Of a stretch of DNA of 64,000 bases, positions 44,044 to 56,066 are shown in pieces. A program made the position numbers and the translations under genes. Within the stretch, counting starts at the first letter, position 1, and each line of letters opens with the position of its first letter. This stretch comes from Polytrichum commune (taxonomy: Eukaryota; Streptophyta; Polytrichopsida; Polytrichales; Polytrichaceae). Location of the stretch: positions 11,344,001-11,408,000 of the forward strand of contig OX485806.1 in assembly GCA_950295325.1 (NCBI GenBank), read 5' to 3'. Below the pieces are notes generated by a model. It was not told the DNA's origin, did not search any database, and was given only the letters and a program-made list of their open reading frames with translations.

Positions 44044-44254
44044 ACGCTTGTTACAGATGAAGCTGGTTGAGTTTGAGAAATAACCGGTTGAAGGTCAAGA
44101 TGGCCGGAAAATTACCGATCTGTATAGTGGGATCTATGGAATATGAGTGAAATTAATTAAGGAAAACCTCAAATGATCACAACATGTAACCCGGTTGCAC
44201 TTGGAAACACTAGGATTTTGACTGAGTATGCCCAAATATCTCCCGGGACAGTGT
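44044..44254 (+). repeat. CCGGTT-type dispersed repeat, copy 2
   Basis: Carries gttacagatgaagctggttg, aataaccggttgaag, aacatgtaacccggttg and aacactaggattttgactga, in the order seen in the other copies. It is followed 80 bases later by a family F MITE, as is copy 1. Confidence 0.8.
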
Positions 44255-44335
44255 CACAATGTGTATGATTGTGGACGATATGGTCCACATTGTACTCTAG
44301 AGTACATTGATGTGATCCATGTGTACCTCATGGGG

Positions 44336-45037
44336 TATCCCAGTTAGGGCGTGTTACTATTCAGAGTTATGCAGTAAAATAGCGTGCTACTTAGGGCCAC
44401 TTCGCACAGAAGCCAAGAGCCGTGACCAAGAAATTGTGAGAGCCCAAAAGAAAGTGTCCGAAGGCCATCCAATCCAAAGACACCCCCAAAATCATGTCAT
44501 GGATCCTCAAGTGTAGCGTGAAGTCATATGTGATCGGGCCTTCAACCAAATGCTATTTCAATGAATTCTTATTCATGCGGGTCTTCACACATGATAAAAC
44601 AGAACAAACCAACGGTTGTGAGTGTTCGGAATGCCGTGGTCTCCTTGTTTTGTGTTAGGCCTACCTCCAAGAGGTGGTTTTTGAAAAAATTCCAAGTGAC
44701 CATGAAACGTGATCCATTCAATGCCATGTAGAAATTCATGTAAACCTTACATCCATCTTGCATTCACATGCTCCGTTGGTCCCTCAACCGTAATGTGAAG
44801 TGAATTTGGACTAGCTCCGCCTTTTCCACCAGCGTGAATGCTTGAAGTGTAACGGTCATGGGTCCTCAGTTTCTTGTGTGAAGTGGCCCTTGGGAGTTCA
44901 ATTTCTACGAACAAAAGTTGAATAGGTTGTTTGGACATTATAGAACATAAATGACCTTGCTTGGTAAGAATTTACACTCTCAGTAAATAGTTATACTATT
45001 GGATATCTTTGAATAGCAACACGCACTAATTGGGATA
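44336..45037. mobile_element. MITE family F, copy 3, split by another MITE
   Basis: The left end tatcccagttagggcgtgtt and right end (reverse complement) tatcccaattagtgcgtgtt are the family F termini, but they lie 700 bases apart because the GGGCCACTTC MITE sits between them. The interior piece after the insertion has ggttgtttggacattataga, the reverse partner of the block in other copies. The nesting gives relative ages. Confidence 0.7.
44394..44889. mobile_element. GGGCCACTTC MITE nested in family F copy
   Basis: The ends read gggccacttcgcacagaagc and gggccacttcacacaagaaa from outside. The flanking triplets are tta and ttg, an imperfect 3-bp target copy. A 3-bp duplication and GC-rich ends suggest a Harbinger-like MITE of 496 bp. 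A truncated relative is at 20,797. No ORF. Confidence 0.8.
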
Positions 45038-47539
45038 TTTAGTGTACCAACACTACAATGATTATGATGAATGTTGTGGGCCATAATATCACGAAAAGAT
45101 GTGCACTAAAACATTGGCGATCACTTCATTGTCAAGTTGACACCGCGTGCGGACAAAGTTTGCTACCCCTATATTACATGCCATAAATAATTTTAAAATT
45201 TATTATATTTTTTCTATATATACATAACCATTGATAGTATCTTTTGTATACTTTTTTGAAATTTTTGGTCATCTTTATTTTTTTTAGTAATTTTTTTAGT
45301 TCAATTTTGTGTCATTCTAGTTAGAAACGGTATGTTTTATGAAAAAAACAAATCATCAAATTTAGTTACCACTTTTGACTATGTCATAGGTATTGTGTAT
45401 ATCTACTCATGAAAAAAAATTGATAAAATTTTGACCCATTTTGGTGGTGCAACTTACCAAAAGAAGATTTTTTTTGGTCGCACGTGGTGTTCAACTTGAC
45501 AATGGAGTGATCTACCCGTGGTTATATAACATCAAAGGTTCACATTACTTATAGGCTACAACATTTTCATAAGTGATATTTTTTTGGCATGTCATGCACA
45601 CGTGTTTATTAAAGGTGGTGGAGTGACCTTTCAAAGATCACCAATATCTACCTTCAAGAATCATCTCCAATTGATGCATATATACGATGATATTCTTCAA
45701 ATCTTGTTAGGTTTCCACAAACAATTTGTCTTTCTCATAGAGCTTCTTATGCTCTTTCTATAGTCAACCAATATCACCTCTTGACTCTCAACCATTTGGG
45801 CCATTCAAAGACCAATTACTCGTCATGCTAATTTTATATGTTTTTTTATCCTTGATTATTGTAGTTAGGAAGTACATGTATGCTTTTGAATTTGCATCCT
45901 TAGTAGCTTTCATTTGATACCTCACTCACAACTACAAGTAAAATAATGATAATAAAATGAGTAGTTGAAGATTCAAATGTAACTAGAATTGCGCATTGTT
46001 TTTAGGGTTGATGATGTAGGTTGTGAGCCACACTATATGGTTGCAAAGGGTAAGTCACACTATCCATGCCCACATTGAACCTTAATCAATGTAATCAATG
46101 GCATTCCAAGAACGTGCACCATCTAGCTCAATTTGGGCAACATGGTTGCAAGTGTCATAATATAGACCTCTAAGCATGTGTGTCGTGAATCAACCTAAAA
46201 AATGTTGGTTGATTTGTGATGCAATTCTTGCAACATTGTCTTTTACGTGAAAGATTAGCATGGCAAGGGAGGCCACAAGGATTCTCCATCCATTTCTATA
46301 CTTTGAAATTTCATTTGAAGCTTTTTTTTTTTTTTTTTAAAGTAAATCCATAATGTGCTTGCCCTTATGCTCAAACCATACATATAAGGAGATGCATCGT
46401 GTACCTAAGGGGCTCTCCCCATGGCCCAACATTTGGACATGAACCCATTGTGGGAGGACGGGCAACAAGTCTCAATTTAGTGAGGCCTTCCATAACATTG
46501 CCCTTGGCCTTGAACTAAACTTGAAGAAAGAGTGAAGACAAAGGTTACTATTGAAGAACGTGATAGACATGTGTGTCATCCCCTTGTTGGTGAATGTTAG
46601 TCCACATTCAAACCCACATGTTTGCAATTGCCTCTATTGTCATGAAGAGTCCTCATTTGATGCTTCCATCACAATGAAATCTAAGGAAGAGGTTGCACCA
46701 TTGGCATGGAGGATAGACAATGCATAGAAGTTTCTCAATGTCTTATATCTCTACGGAGGCAAGTACTCCCAATGCATGACTCCCCGATAAAAACTTATAC
46801 TTATATTTTCCTTTGCAAGGGTGTATTGGAAGTTGTAACCACGGTCGCTAGGCTTAGAGAACTTGGATGTTTCTAATATGATACACGAGTCATAGCCAAG
46901 TCATGACAACATATATAGGAAGACTATGTGAAGGGGTAATTTTTTAGTGAAGTGGTTGAATTGCTCCATGCCCACGAGACAAAAGCATTGGACATTTTGA
47001 AGAGGAATCCATAGACTTGGTGCAATTGAAGAGGTGGTTGTATTCTATTCCAATTGTATTGCCTTATAATTAATCCTAACATTACACATCTTTCATGGTC
47101 CCCTTTCTCACAATTTTTTCTTAATTTTCTTATTTAGAGCATTAAATATAAAGCATACCACGTACATATACACCATTAATGCAATACTAATCCACCATTG
47201 TAATAAATTGTTCGGTGGCCAAACTATGTGGCTCAAACCTAGCATGTTGATTTAACTACATGAATACTCTCCCTTATATTGTCCTCACTTTATGATTAAC
47301 AAGTCATCAACAGATGTGGTAATAGACTAGGCTTGTGCACTCGAGCATGTATGACCCTCTTTGCAAAATGCTCATTAATTTCACACTATATAATGAAGGA
47401 ACTTATACCTATATCACATTATATACATGTAGTTGCCATGCAAGGGTAGTCTCCAAAAGATGTCGAGACTTTCATAATACGGACCACAAATAGTGATTTG
47501 ACAAATGCACACAACTTCATTCTTATCGATTTCAATCAA
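45038..47539. other. AT-rich intergenic DNA, no gene seen
   Basis: No protein-like frame longer than 60 codons. A T run lies at 46,321-46,339. Single words such as ttggacatgaacccattg recur weakly elsewhere, but I see no defined element. Confidence 0.5.
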
Positions 47540-47738
47540 GTGTCCGGGCAGGATTTTGGGCATAATCGGTCAAAATCCTAGTGTTTCCAAGTCCAACTGG
47601 TTACATGTTGTGATCTTTTGATTTTCCTTTATTAATCCAAGGTATGTTCTACATATTCCTCTAAAATGGTTGGCAGTTTTCTTGAAGTCTTGAACTTGAA
47701 CCAATTATTTCTCAAACTCAACCAACTCGTATGTAACT
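47540..47738 (-). repeat. CCGGTT-type dispersed repeat, copy 3
   Basis: Minus-strand copy with gtgtccggg at its 3' side, tcaaaatcctagtgtttcc, ggttacatgttgtgatctt and gaagtcttgaacttgaacc, the reverse of the motifs in copies 1, 2 and 5. It abuts the family F MITE at 47,743. Confidence 0.8.
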
Positions 47739-47742
47739 ACAC

Positions 47743-47955
47743 TAAATATTGTATTTGTTGTCACTTGCTATTTGGAGTTTACGCAACGTTGTTTTTTAAA
47801 ATGCTATTAATGTATTTTATTATCAAATCGAATGTCATTGTTCTATAATGTCCACACAACCAATTCAACCTTTGTTGGCATAAAACAAGATATACAATAA
47901 ACAATCATGGCATTGTGTATTCCAAATAGTAAGTGATACTCAATACAATATTTAG
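47743..47955. mobile_element. MITE family F, copy 4
   Basis: The ends are taaatattgtatttgttgtc and, in reverse complement, ctaaatattgtattgagtat, with cacttgctatttgg / cacttactatttgg next. The interior has gttctataatgtccacacaa. No ORF. Confidence 0.7.
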
Positions 47956-48265
47956 GGCCTGGTCCACGTGGGATCCCAAGTCCCAAGTCCCACTCATGTT
48001 AGCAAGTCCCCCATGGAACCACAGTCCCAATATTTGAGCCTCAAGAAACCATCAAATATATGATAATCATCAGTATAGTTGGATCTGGATTATTTCATGC
48101 ATAATTATTTGCGTGACTTGTGTTGAGAGTCAAACCTAATTTTCGGCTGAGCCCCAACTCTCAACAGAGGCCCCTCACCTCACCCGGCCTCCAAAAAGCG
48201 TTGCCACATAGGCATCCATGTCATACTTGAGACTTAGGACCTGGGAGCCCATGTGAAGCCGTAAG
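47956..48265. mobile_element. Possible MITE with imperfect inverted ends
   Basis: The left end ggtccacgtgggatcccaag and the right end in reverse complement (ttcacatgggctcccaggtc) align at about three in four positions over 30 bases. It starts directly after MITE F copy 4. I could not define a target copy, so the call is uncertain. Confidence 0.35.
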
Positions 48266-48390
48266 TCCCAACTTCCGTGCTCTCAACGGCCGAGGGTGCA
48301 TGGATTGAACCTGGGCCTTCCACGAAGGGCCGGTTCACCCCGTTCATTGACTTCAATCTCCATATCGATCCACTACTACTACCACTACTC

Positions 48391-48522
48391 AAAATATGAT
48401 ATTTAGTGCTTGATTATATTTAGTGTTGTTACCACCCTACCATGCTCAACACTAATTTTCAATTCTTTGACAATTAGTGTTAGACATAAATGTGTTGCTA
48501 CCTTCCCTACTGCCACCTCCCT

Positions 48523-48556
<34 letters not shown>

Positions 48557-48718
48557 TTACTAACACTAAATTCAAACATGTAACTTCCACATATTATCAT
48601 AGTTGATATTAAGTGTTTGAGTTTACAGTTGATGTTACTTACTTTCATAGGGTTATTGACATTTAGTGTATGCGTTCGTATTTAGTGTATCAAACACTAA
48701 ATATCATATTTCGTGTAC
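48391..48718. mobile_element. MITE family D, copy 2, with AT microsatellite
   Basis: Its right end, gtacacgaaatatgatattt in reverse complement, mirrors aaaatatgatatttagtg at the left. Interior blocks match copy 1 at 38,572. An AT dinucleotide run (48,523-48,554) interrupts the middle where copy 1 has tccttttatcatcg. Confidence 0.65.
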
Positions 48719-51485
48719 TACTACTATGTCCCGTCCTATTCTCATAGCACTCATGCCAAAACCATGAATATCTTTGAAAGGGCTCGTTGTCATTTATGCC
48801 TTAAAGGAAGTCGGACCATACTAGCTAGAGCTTTACATAATATTATGCGGTTGGTTATTTGGAAGCCCGCCCACATGGAGAGCACCTGGAGATTGAATCA
48901 TTGAATGACAAGCCACCAACCATGATGGCTCCGCGACAACACTAATAACTTCCTTACACCATGGTACCGGTGAGTTAGAGTGGGATCCGATTCCGAAAGC
49001 CTTTGAGTGCCGAAAGCTAAATTGCCACGTGGGACCGAACACGGTCGTGGCCAATGTGCATGCGACACGTGGCCAACGTCCATCCTTTCAAAAAAAACTA
49101 GTTCTACTTTCGTGTCGAACCAAACAAAGTTGGTATGGTACCCCGATTGATCCTTGCGATCCATGTTGAGTAGGAGGGTTTGTGTATGGTGCTAAGCCAA
49201 TGTCCGCCATACCGAATTATAAGCTTGTTTTCGACTTCAATTATTCCACGTATTAGTGTACATCTTTTGATGAGAAGTCACCAAAGATGTGCATCAATTT
49301 TAAAGAGGGCATGTTTTCTTTTTTCTAGGTTGTTCATCGGTGAGATTATCATATTACTCTTGAAGAATATGACATCATCATGTTGTGAATGAATCTACAT
49401 GCATATAGATGACATGTGTGTATTTTCATCCAAATTAGACATTGCTAAGAACGAACTTGGCTTCTACTCTTCATATATGATAGACAATAGAGTCATCTAT
49501 AATAGCTCGTATACATGGTCCAATATATGGAAGTTATTACTTGATTTGAAATGTGCATCTTGTACATATATTATTGTGGCGCGCTATAGTATTGTCATAC
49601 CATAATAATTTAGGTCGACATAATGTATTGTTGACCCACACCCATTTTTGTGTCCACAATATTGTATGTTCAAACTAAGAATATGGAATTGATTTAAATT
49701 CTTTACACATACATATGTTATTAGGGTTGAAAAATATAATATCAACATAATATGTATACTATGATATATTTTAAATGTTTGTATCTTTTATACTCAACAC
49801 TTAATGGTTGATATTTTGGTAATACATACTCCACCCTAATTTTCAGTATGTCACGTGAAAGAATGGTGGGCTAGAGTATATTCTACCATGTGAACTTTTA
49901 TTCCATAGTAATAGGTGTAGATGGTGTAGTACTAATCCTAGATCGGGGGCTCGCCAATGTTAAAAGCTCGTGATTAACACATGACTATGCTTCAATTCTT
50001 ACTTTCACTTATAGCGTGAAGGATTTACAACCATGAGTATGGTGTTTGAACCAAAGTCGATGTACCATTTGGGTCTCCTTAATGAGAATTTCACATTTTA
50101 TGATACCAATCGGGTAAGGGCATTTGGTGATATTGTTATTTTCAATACCATTCGGTTATATATACCATTCAAGAACCTTCATACCCTTGGCAAAATCACC
50201 CTAGTATCAATATGCTTTAGAATGGTGTTGACGCAAATCATAATTCGGGTATACAAAGATTCTCTCGCCTTGACATACCCACCAAGCATCAAAAGTTGAT
50301 TGGTATGTATTAGAATTTTGATACCCACATGTATGTCTTTAGATACCATTGTTGATGTTGTTAATTGATACCATACATCCATCTATATACTCAACCAACA
50401 ATGGTTTGAAACACACTCACCCCCTCTTGTTCCCACGAACAATTCGTTCATCGATAGTACCCATAATATGAAGCTAGCTACCAATTGTTACACTCAAAAC
50501 TTGGTGACCCCGTGATACTACATAAGTTGGTGCAAGTACTCTAAACTCTTGACATAATTTTGACCAATTGCTCATGGGTATAGGACATTGCCAAATACAC
50601 ACTACATGCATACGATTTTGGATAACACATCATGCTACCGTAGCTCTCTAGCAACTTGGGCACAAAATAATCAATTTGAAAGGTGCCTACATTTTTGGGA
50701 AATTAATTTCTTCGAGTGTCCAAAAAATAAAATAAAATCAAAGAGTGCCTAAAATCACAATAATGCAAGCGACACTCACTGGAATCCAACAAAGTAGCAT
50801 CAAATAACTTCAACAAGTGACACACAAATAAAAGACAAACTTTAGGGTAAGGAATGTTCATTAAGGGAAGTGTTTAGGTTAATCATAGCCATCATAGATG
50901 TAATTAGGAAAACCACCTATGAATTATAAAAAAATGACTTGGATGAATGTCTGACTTATTTCAAATTTCTTTTTGAATCCGCCCAATTTTAGAAGATTAT
51001 TTTTTGGGTTACCTAACTTACTTTCGTACTGTAATTAATTATTAGACGAAAGGTGCCCAAGCTGCTAAAAAATTACGGTAGAGTGATAGATTTACATGTT
51101 TCTTTCACCGACACATAACGAATGCCTATGACTCAAACATTGATAGACAAAAGTGTCACCCTTACAATTTACCGATCATAACTCTTTTTGCGGTTCCCTA
51201 AAAAATCCAATTAAAAAACAATAACAAAAATGATTGATGGGTGATGATATATGCAACTTGACTCGATGCGCGCCTAGCATGGAAATTTGAGAGAAATAAT
51301 TGTGTAGGAGGGGGGGGGGGTTATGATGTCTTACTTGTTTTTCTCAACATTCCCTGCCCGGGTCTCATGCTAGTTAATAGCAGGAACAGAGGCATTATTA
51401 ATTCCATGCACATTCTTTGTCTTCATGTATATTCTATAAACAAATTCCATACAAAAAGCATGCCTATTTCTAGGAGGTTCTAGTA
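48719..51485. other. AT-rich intergenic DNA, no gene seen
   Basis: The frame at 50,033-50,299 on the plus strand (88 codons) runs through scattered taccatt repeats and is probably chance. A G run lies at about 51,310. No RNA gene or defined transposon was found. Confidence 0.45.
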
Positions 51486-51825
51486 CCGTAACACCATAGC
51501 AGGTTCGTTCTTAAATAATTCCAAAAAAAAAAAACGAAAAAAATCAGAAATTCTAGGCCATGAAGAACGAAATTATGGAAAATTATGTTATGAAAAGAAC
51601 GAAAATCCAGAAAGTTGGGTGAAGCAGACTCTGTTGAAAAAATCAATTTAAGTTGTCATCCCGGTACATCTACTCTGTTCCAGGACGAATTATTTTTTTT
51701 CCTCAAAATAGAAGAACGAATTTCAAAAAAATCTATTTTTAGCAAACGAACCTTATTTTTTCAAAATAAATAAATATTCGTTCGCCAGGTGATGAACCTG
51801 CTATGGTGTTACGGGTATATTCTCA
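51486..51825. mobile_element. MITE with TA target copy, 340 bp
   Basis: From outside, the left end reads ccgtaacaccatagcaggtt and the right end cccgtaacaccatagcaggt, so cgtaacaccatagcaggttc is perfect in both. TA lies on each side (51,484-51,485 and 51,826-51,827). This suggests a Tc1/mariner-type (Stowaway-like) MITE, although the ends are not the usual Stowaway consensus. The interior is A/T-rich with many acgaa words and no ORF. Confidence 0.85.
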
Positions 51826-51881
51826 AAGCCACGTAGTGTAAAAGACATTTATCATTGTACTACAATCTAAAGGAAACCAAC

Positions 51882-52066
51882 CAGTGTCCGGGGAGATTTT
51901 TGGGCACGGTCGATGAAAATCTTAGTGTTTCTAAGTCCTACTAGTTACATGTTGTGATCTTTCGGTGTTTCTTCATTAATTTGAGGTATATTCCACATAT
52001 TCTTCTCAAGAGTTCCAATGATTTTCCCGAAGTCTTGAACTTCAACCGGTTATTTTGAAACTCATG
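51882..52066 (-). repeat. CCGGTT-type dispersed repeat, copy 4
   Basis: Minus-strand copy with gtgtccggggagatttttgg, cttagtgtttctaagtcc, gttacatgttgtgatctttc and ttcaaccggttatttt. It has the most complete gtgtccgggg end of the five. Confidence 0.8.
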
Positions 52067-53984
52067 CCTCGAGCACACCAAACTTTCCGTTCGGTTTGAG
52101 CCATGCAATTACTGGGGATTATGTTGAGAAATAGATGTTGGCCCACCGCTTTTCACACTATTACAACCGTAGATGCCGACGGATGGTGTTTGAACTGGCC
52201 GGTGTAATCAACCCCTCAACTTGTTCATATGTAACTAGCATGTTGGTTCTCCTTGTTCATTGAAATCGACTATGTAAAGATGCAATTTGGTAACTAATTG
52301 CCCTTTTCATACGCCAACAAATTGAAGTTCTTTTTATTTGTTTTGTTTTAAATTTAAATTTTAGAAATTTAAAATCGTGGAGAGCTTGTGAACCTTGTGT
52401 TATGTGGAGGCTATACATACGTTCGAAAACACCACTTTTGAAATGGAGTACAGTAAGTATAGGTAAAAGTCTTTTGGCCCTGACATGTGTCTAACTTTTT
52501 GGAGCTTAATTTCAAAGTCGATCCTTCTTGTATTGGGTATAAATGTCTGTTCTCAAATCAAATTCAAGGCAAGGGATTTGTAAAGGCTTGAAACATATGT
52601 TTCCGATTGGAGTTAAAATGGGTGTTTAAAACCCCCAAAAGAGGAACCAACCTTGAAACCAAGCTCAACAAGATTGTGCACATGTCAAGGTTGAAGTTCT
52701 AAATTTACATTGGCCCTCCAATGCCTGTTTCAAAACTAGCATTTTCAGACCCCTTCATGACAAAACATGAAAAAGCATACTCACGTATGATTGTCGATTG
52801 GAATGTAATTTGGGATATATTCTAACAAGTGCATCCCAATTTGCATGATAGCAATTGCCAACACGAGTATGATGAATTATGAGCCTTCACTATGAAGGCA
52901 TAAGAAGAATTACATGTCATGAAAGGTTACAAAAAAGAAACTACCATACGTGTCAAAATTTATGATTTGTGCCAATATCTCTTGTTATTGGTGTTAACCA
53001 AATTTTAGAATTACTATAGACATAAGCATTTACCGAGGACCTTTTAACTTACCTGTAAACGACCCTAGTAAGATAGGATAAGGTTGCAAATGTAAGGCCA
53101 AGAGAGGAAGTCTTGGGTTCTTAGTTGTTCGAATCAAATACCTAGGTTCGAGACACAAGGTTTTGCAGTCAATCTAATCCATGTTAGTAGTGTGTACACG
53201 TGAAGCATATACGAACTCCATGTATTGTGTGTTAACATACTTGTACAATCCGCAGTGGAAGACAACCATAAACTTGTGTTTTGTTAATCTTTAAACCTCC
53301 CGTGTGAACTCACAATGTTGTGTTTGATCTGTGTCATATTCCTAGTTATTTATTGGACCCTCAATGATTGGTTACACTCCCACTACACTACAAAAATGTG
53401 ATGTGCTTAACTTTGATGAGGCATTAAAAAATAAACAACCAACCTCATTATTACGGGGGTGGGCTCAACGAAGCCTCAAGCCTTCACTCTACCCTACAAA
53501 GAAAATTCAACCACATCAGAGTTACCCTTGAACCCCCAACCAACTTGCAAAGGTGCAAGAAAGCCCAAAATTGGTTTCTTAGACGCTTAGGAGTTTCATG
53601 TGCTTCTAGGGCTCAAAATCATAGGAGGAGATCTGACCCATGATGAGCTTTGTAAACTATGGGAGCAAGAGCTTGAGTAAGCAAATTGAAGTAAAATGGG
53701 GTCAACCACACTAGGTTAAGCTCGACAACAACCAAGCCCCAATGGACCTGCCCCCATGAACCTAAACACCCACACCTAATTCACCAAAAACTCATACACC
53801 CCCCCCACCTCCCTTTAAACTATCATTTAAAGGAGCCTACCTCCATGAAGGTAGGAAGCACACCTACCATGTCACATGGTTACATGGGGATCAAAGAAAG
53901 AAGAACAAGCTCCCATTCATGTTGGTGTAAATAAAAAACACTGAGGTTTATTTTATTTATTTAAAGCTCACTGTGAAAGGCTCT
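52067..53984. other. AT-rich intergenic DNA, no gene seen
   Basis: No protein-like frame and no recognisable repeat. It lies within the right arm but has no match I could find in the left arm, so it is probably inserted sequence. Confidence 0.45.
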
Positions 53985-56066
53985 CTCACCCTTCAAAGTC
54001 TTACACGTGTCAGTCCAACATTGGGGGAGACCAACTTGAATTCCACGTGGAAAGTCCGAATGAGCACTAATAACGATGGAGTAGAGCGCCCTCTAGGGTA
54101 GGTAATCACCAGGAAATGAAGGAAGGTGAGGACCTGCAAAGACGGTTGTTTGGGAAACAGTGCCCAACAGTTAGTATCGTTTTTGTTCGTGAGGGTACAC
54201 TACATTGTTATTATTGGGTTAGCAGAAATATTACTAAAGGAGTCAGTGGCCACCCACCATTCTGAATGCTCTGCATATGCCCATTCAATAATTGTCTCTG
54301 AGCTAGAGCCTGCACAAACTGGAACTTATTCTGATTCTTCCCATTTAGACGAGTCAAAGGTTTCACTCACATGTTCTGCGTGACAAACTTCTGAGTGACA
54401 GCATCAGTTTAGTGTTGGTCAAGACATCATCTCCCTCCGCTGTGTCGTCTAATTCGTAGCGATGTGAGTTTTCAACCGGCAGTCTATTGAAAAAGTACTG
54501 TCAAAAGTACGGTAAGAACAGCAGCACAGCTCATCATGCCTACCTCAATGCTGGATGAGGGGAAGGTTGTTGTGAGTATCGTGGATATTGCGTTTAAAAG
54601 ACTAAGTTGTGAGGTTTAGTCCAGTCATCACCAACCAGAAGGACATTCTGGTGAAGACTCAAGCTTATGTGTGGAGTCTTGACTCTTTACGTTGGGCTGA
54701 TGCTGCTTTCAGTTGAAGTCACTCATCTGTTGCAACCATTTCAACAGCTTGCTTTAACTAGTTACTTATGAGCAAAAGCTCTATCCTTCCTTCACCGACA
54801 GTCATCATTGTAGGTGACGGAACACTGTTGGAACTGCCTAAAACCACGTCTCCAAACAGACCGTCGAAGGAAAATGCATAGTTTATAACGATGTCATCTC
54901 CAAAATATCAGGCCCACCGGCCGGCCTGCGTACAGCTTGATGTAATATCGTGTCGATGTGAAGGTCGTGGCACTCAACCTTCGTGCTAACATTCCTACCC
55001 TGTAATTACACAAATTTGCCAGTTCTGATGACCTGGCTCCAGGATCTGCGGGGCAAGAAGGCTTGAATAGGTATGCACCATAGCCGATTTGGGGTTAGGT
55101 CAGCGCGAAGTAAAGCGCAGCAAAGATAGATCTCAAGGTCGGTGCATTGTCTCCTTTTCCAACTCATGCTTGAATTTGATCGTGTGAGGATCTTCGGCCG
55201 CCTGGCCCTCGATTTCAAGCACACTAAACGCACGAAGCGATCCATGGATGATGCAGATGTGAAACGGGTCATTGCAAGTTGGAGGGCATATTATTTGAGT
55301 TTTGAGATAGCCACATTCTCCCATGAGACCACGTTCAATCTGTTCCAAACTGCTCCGTTGTTGATGTATTGCTTGTATATGGGAGGATCAAAGTGCGGCA
55401 TAATCTGCTGAATGCCACGAAATTAAATCCTTGGCACTGAGCATAAAATTGCATTTTAGAGTCAGGTCAGCAATTCCGCTCAGTACGTCACACCTGCCAA
55501 TGTGCTTCAACTGCAAGCACAAATGTCGGATTGGACCAATTCATGCCAAGATAGCATGATGGAGGCTACCTGACACATGCTGCTAAGTATGGAAAGCTCG
55601 CACAACATCAACATAAATTCGTCAAGGACAAACCCAACAAGTTCTGTGCCATCAAATTATGATCGCCAAGGTAGAAGAGTACACAAACCACTGCCCAACC
55701 ATGGCATTTGTTTAAAAATGCACCTGAAAGGTTCACAATGGACAGACCGTCACACGCCAACCCAGCCAAGCTTCTTTCCCCATGCATTCTGATCAATTAC
55801 GACGAGGAGAAACTTCGCGGCTATTTCACTATAAACCGCTGACAGCTGGATGCTGTAGCGACCAGTGGCCAGTTTGGGAGCAGGAAGATGTGGACACAAG
55901 AAGCTGGCACCTGGATGTGCGTGGGCATGTGGACATCTTGCTCACTTTCTACACCCGGAGGTCAGTTGGCGAGGGCCAATCCGAGGCTTGGGAAGTGCGG
56001 GGGTAGGGGACAGGAGGACAAACCGCGTGAGGCAGGAGGCCAACTGAACAGCGCAATTTCCTCGCT

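Noticed and set aside
50033-50299. 88-codon plus-strand frame
   Set aside because: It consists largely of scattered taccatt-type words, without domain-like sequence.
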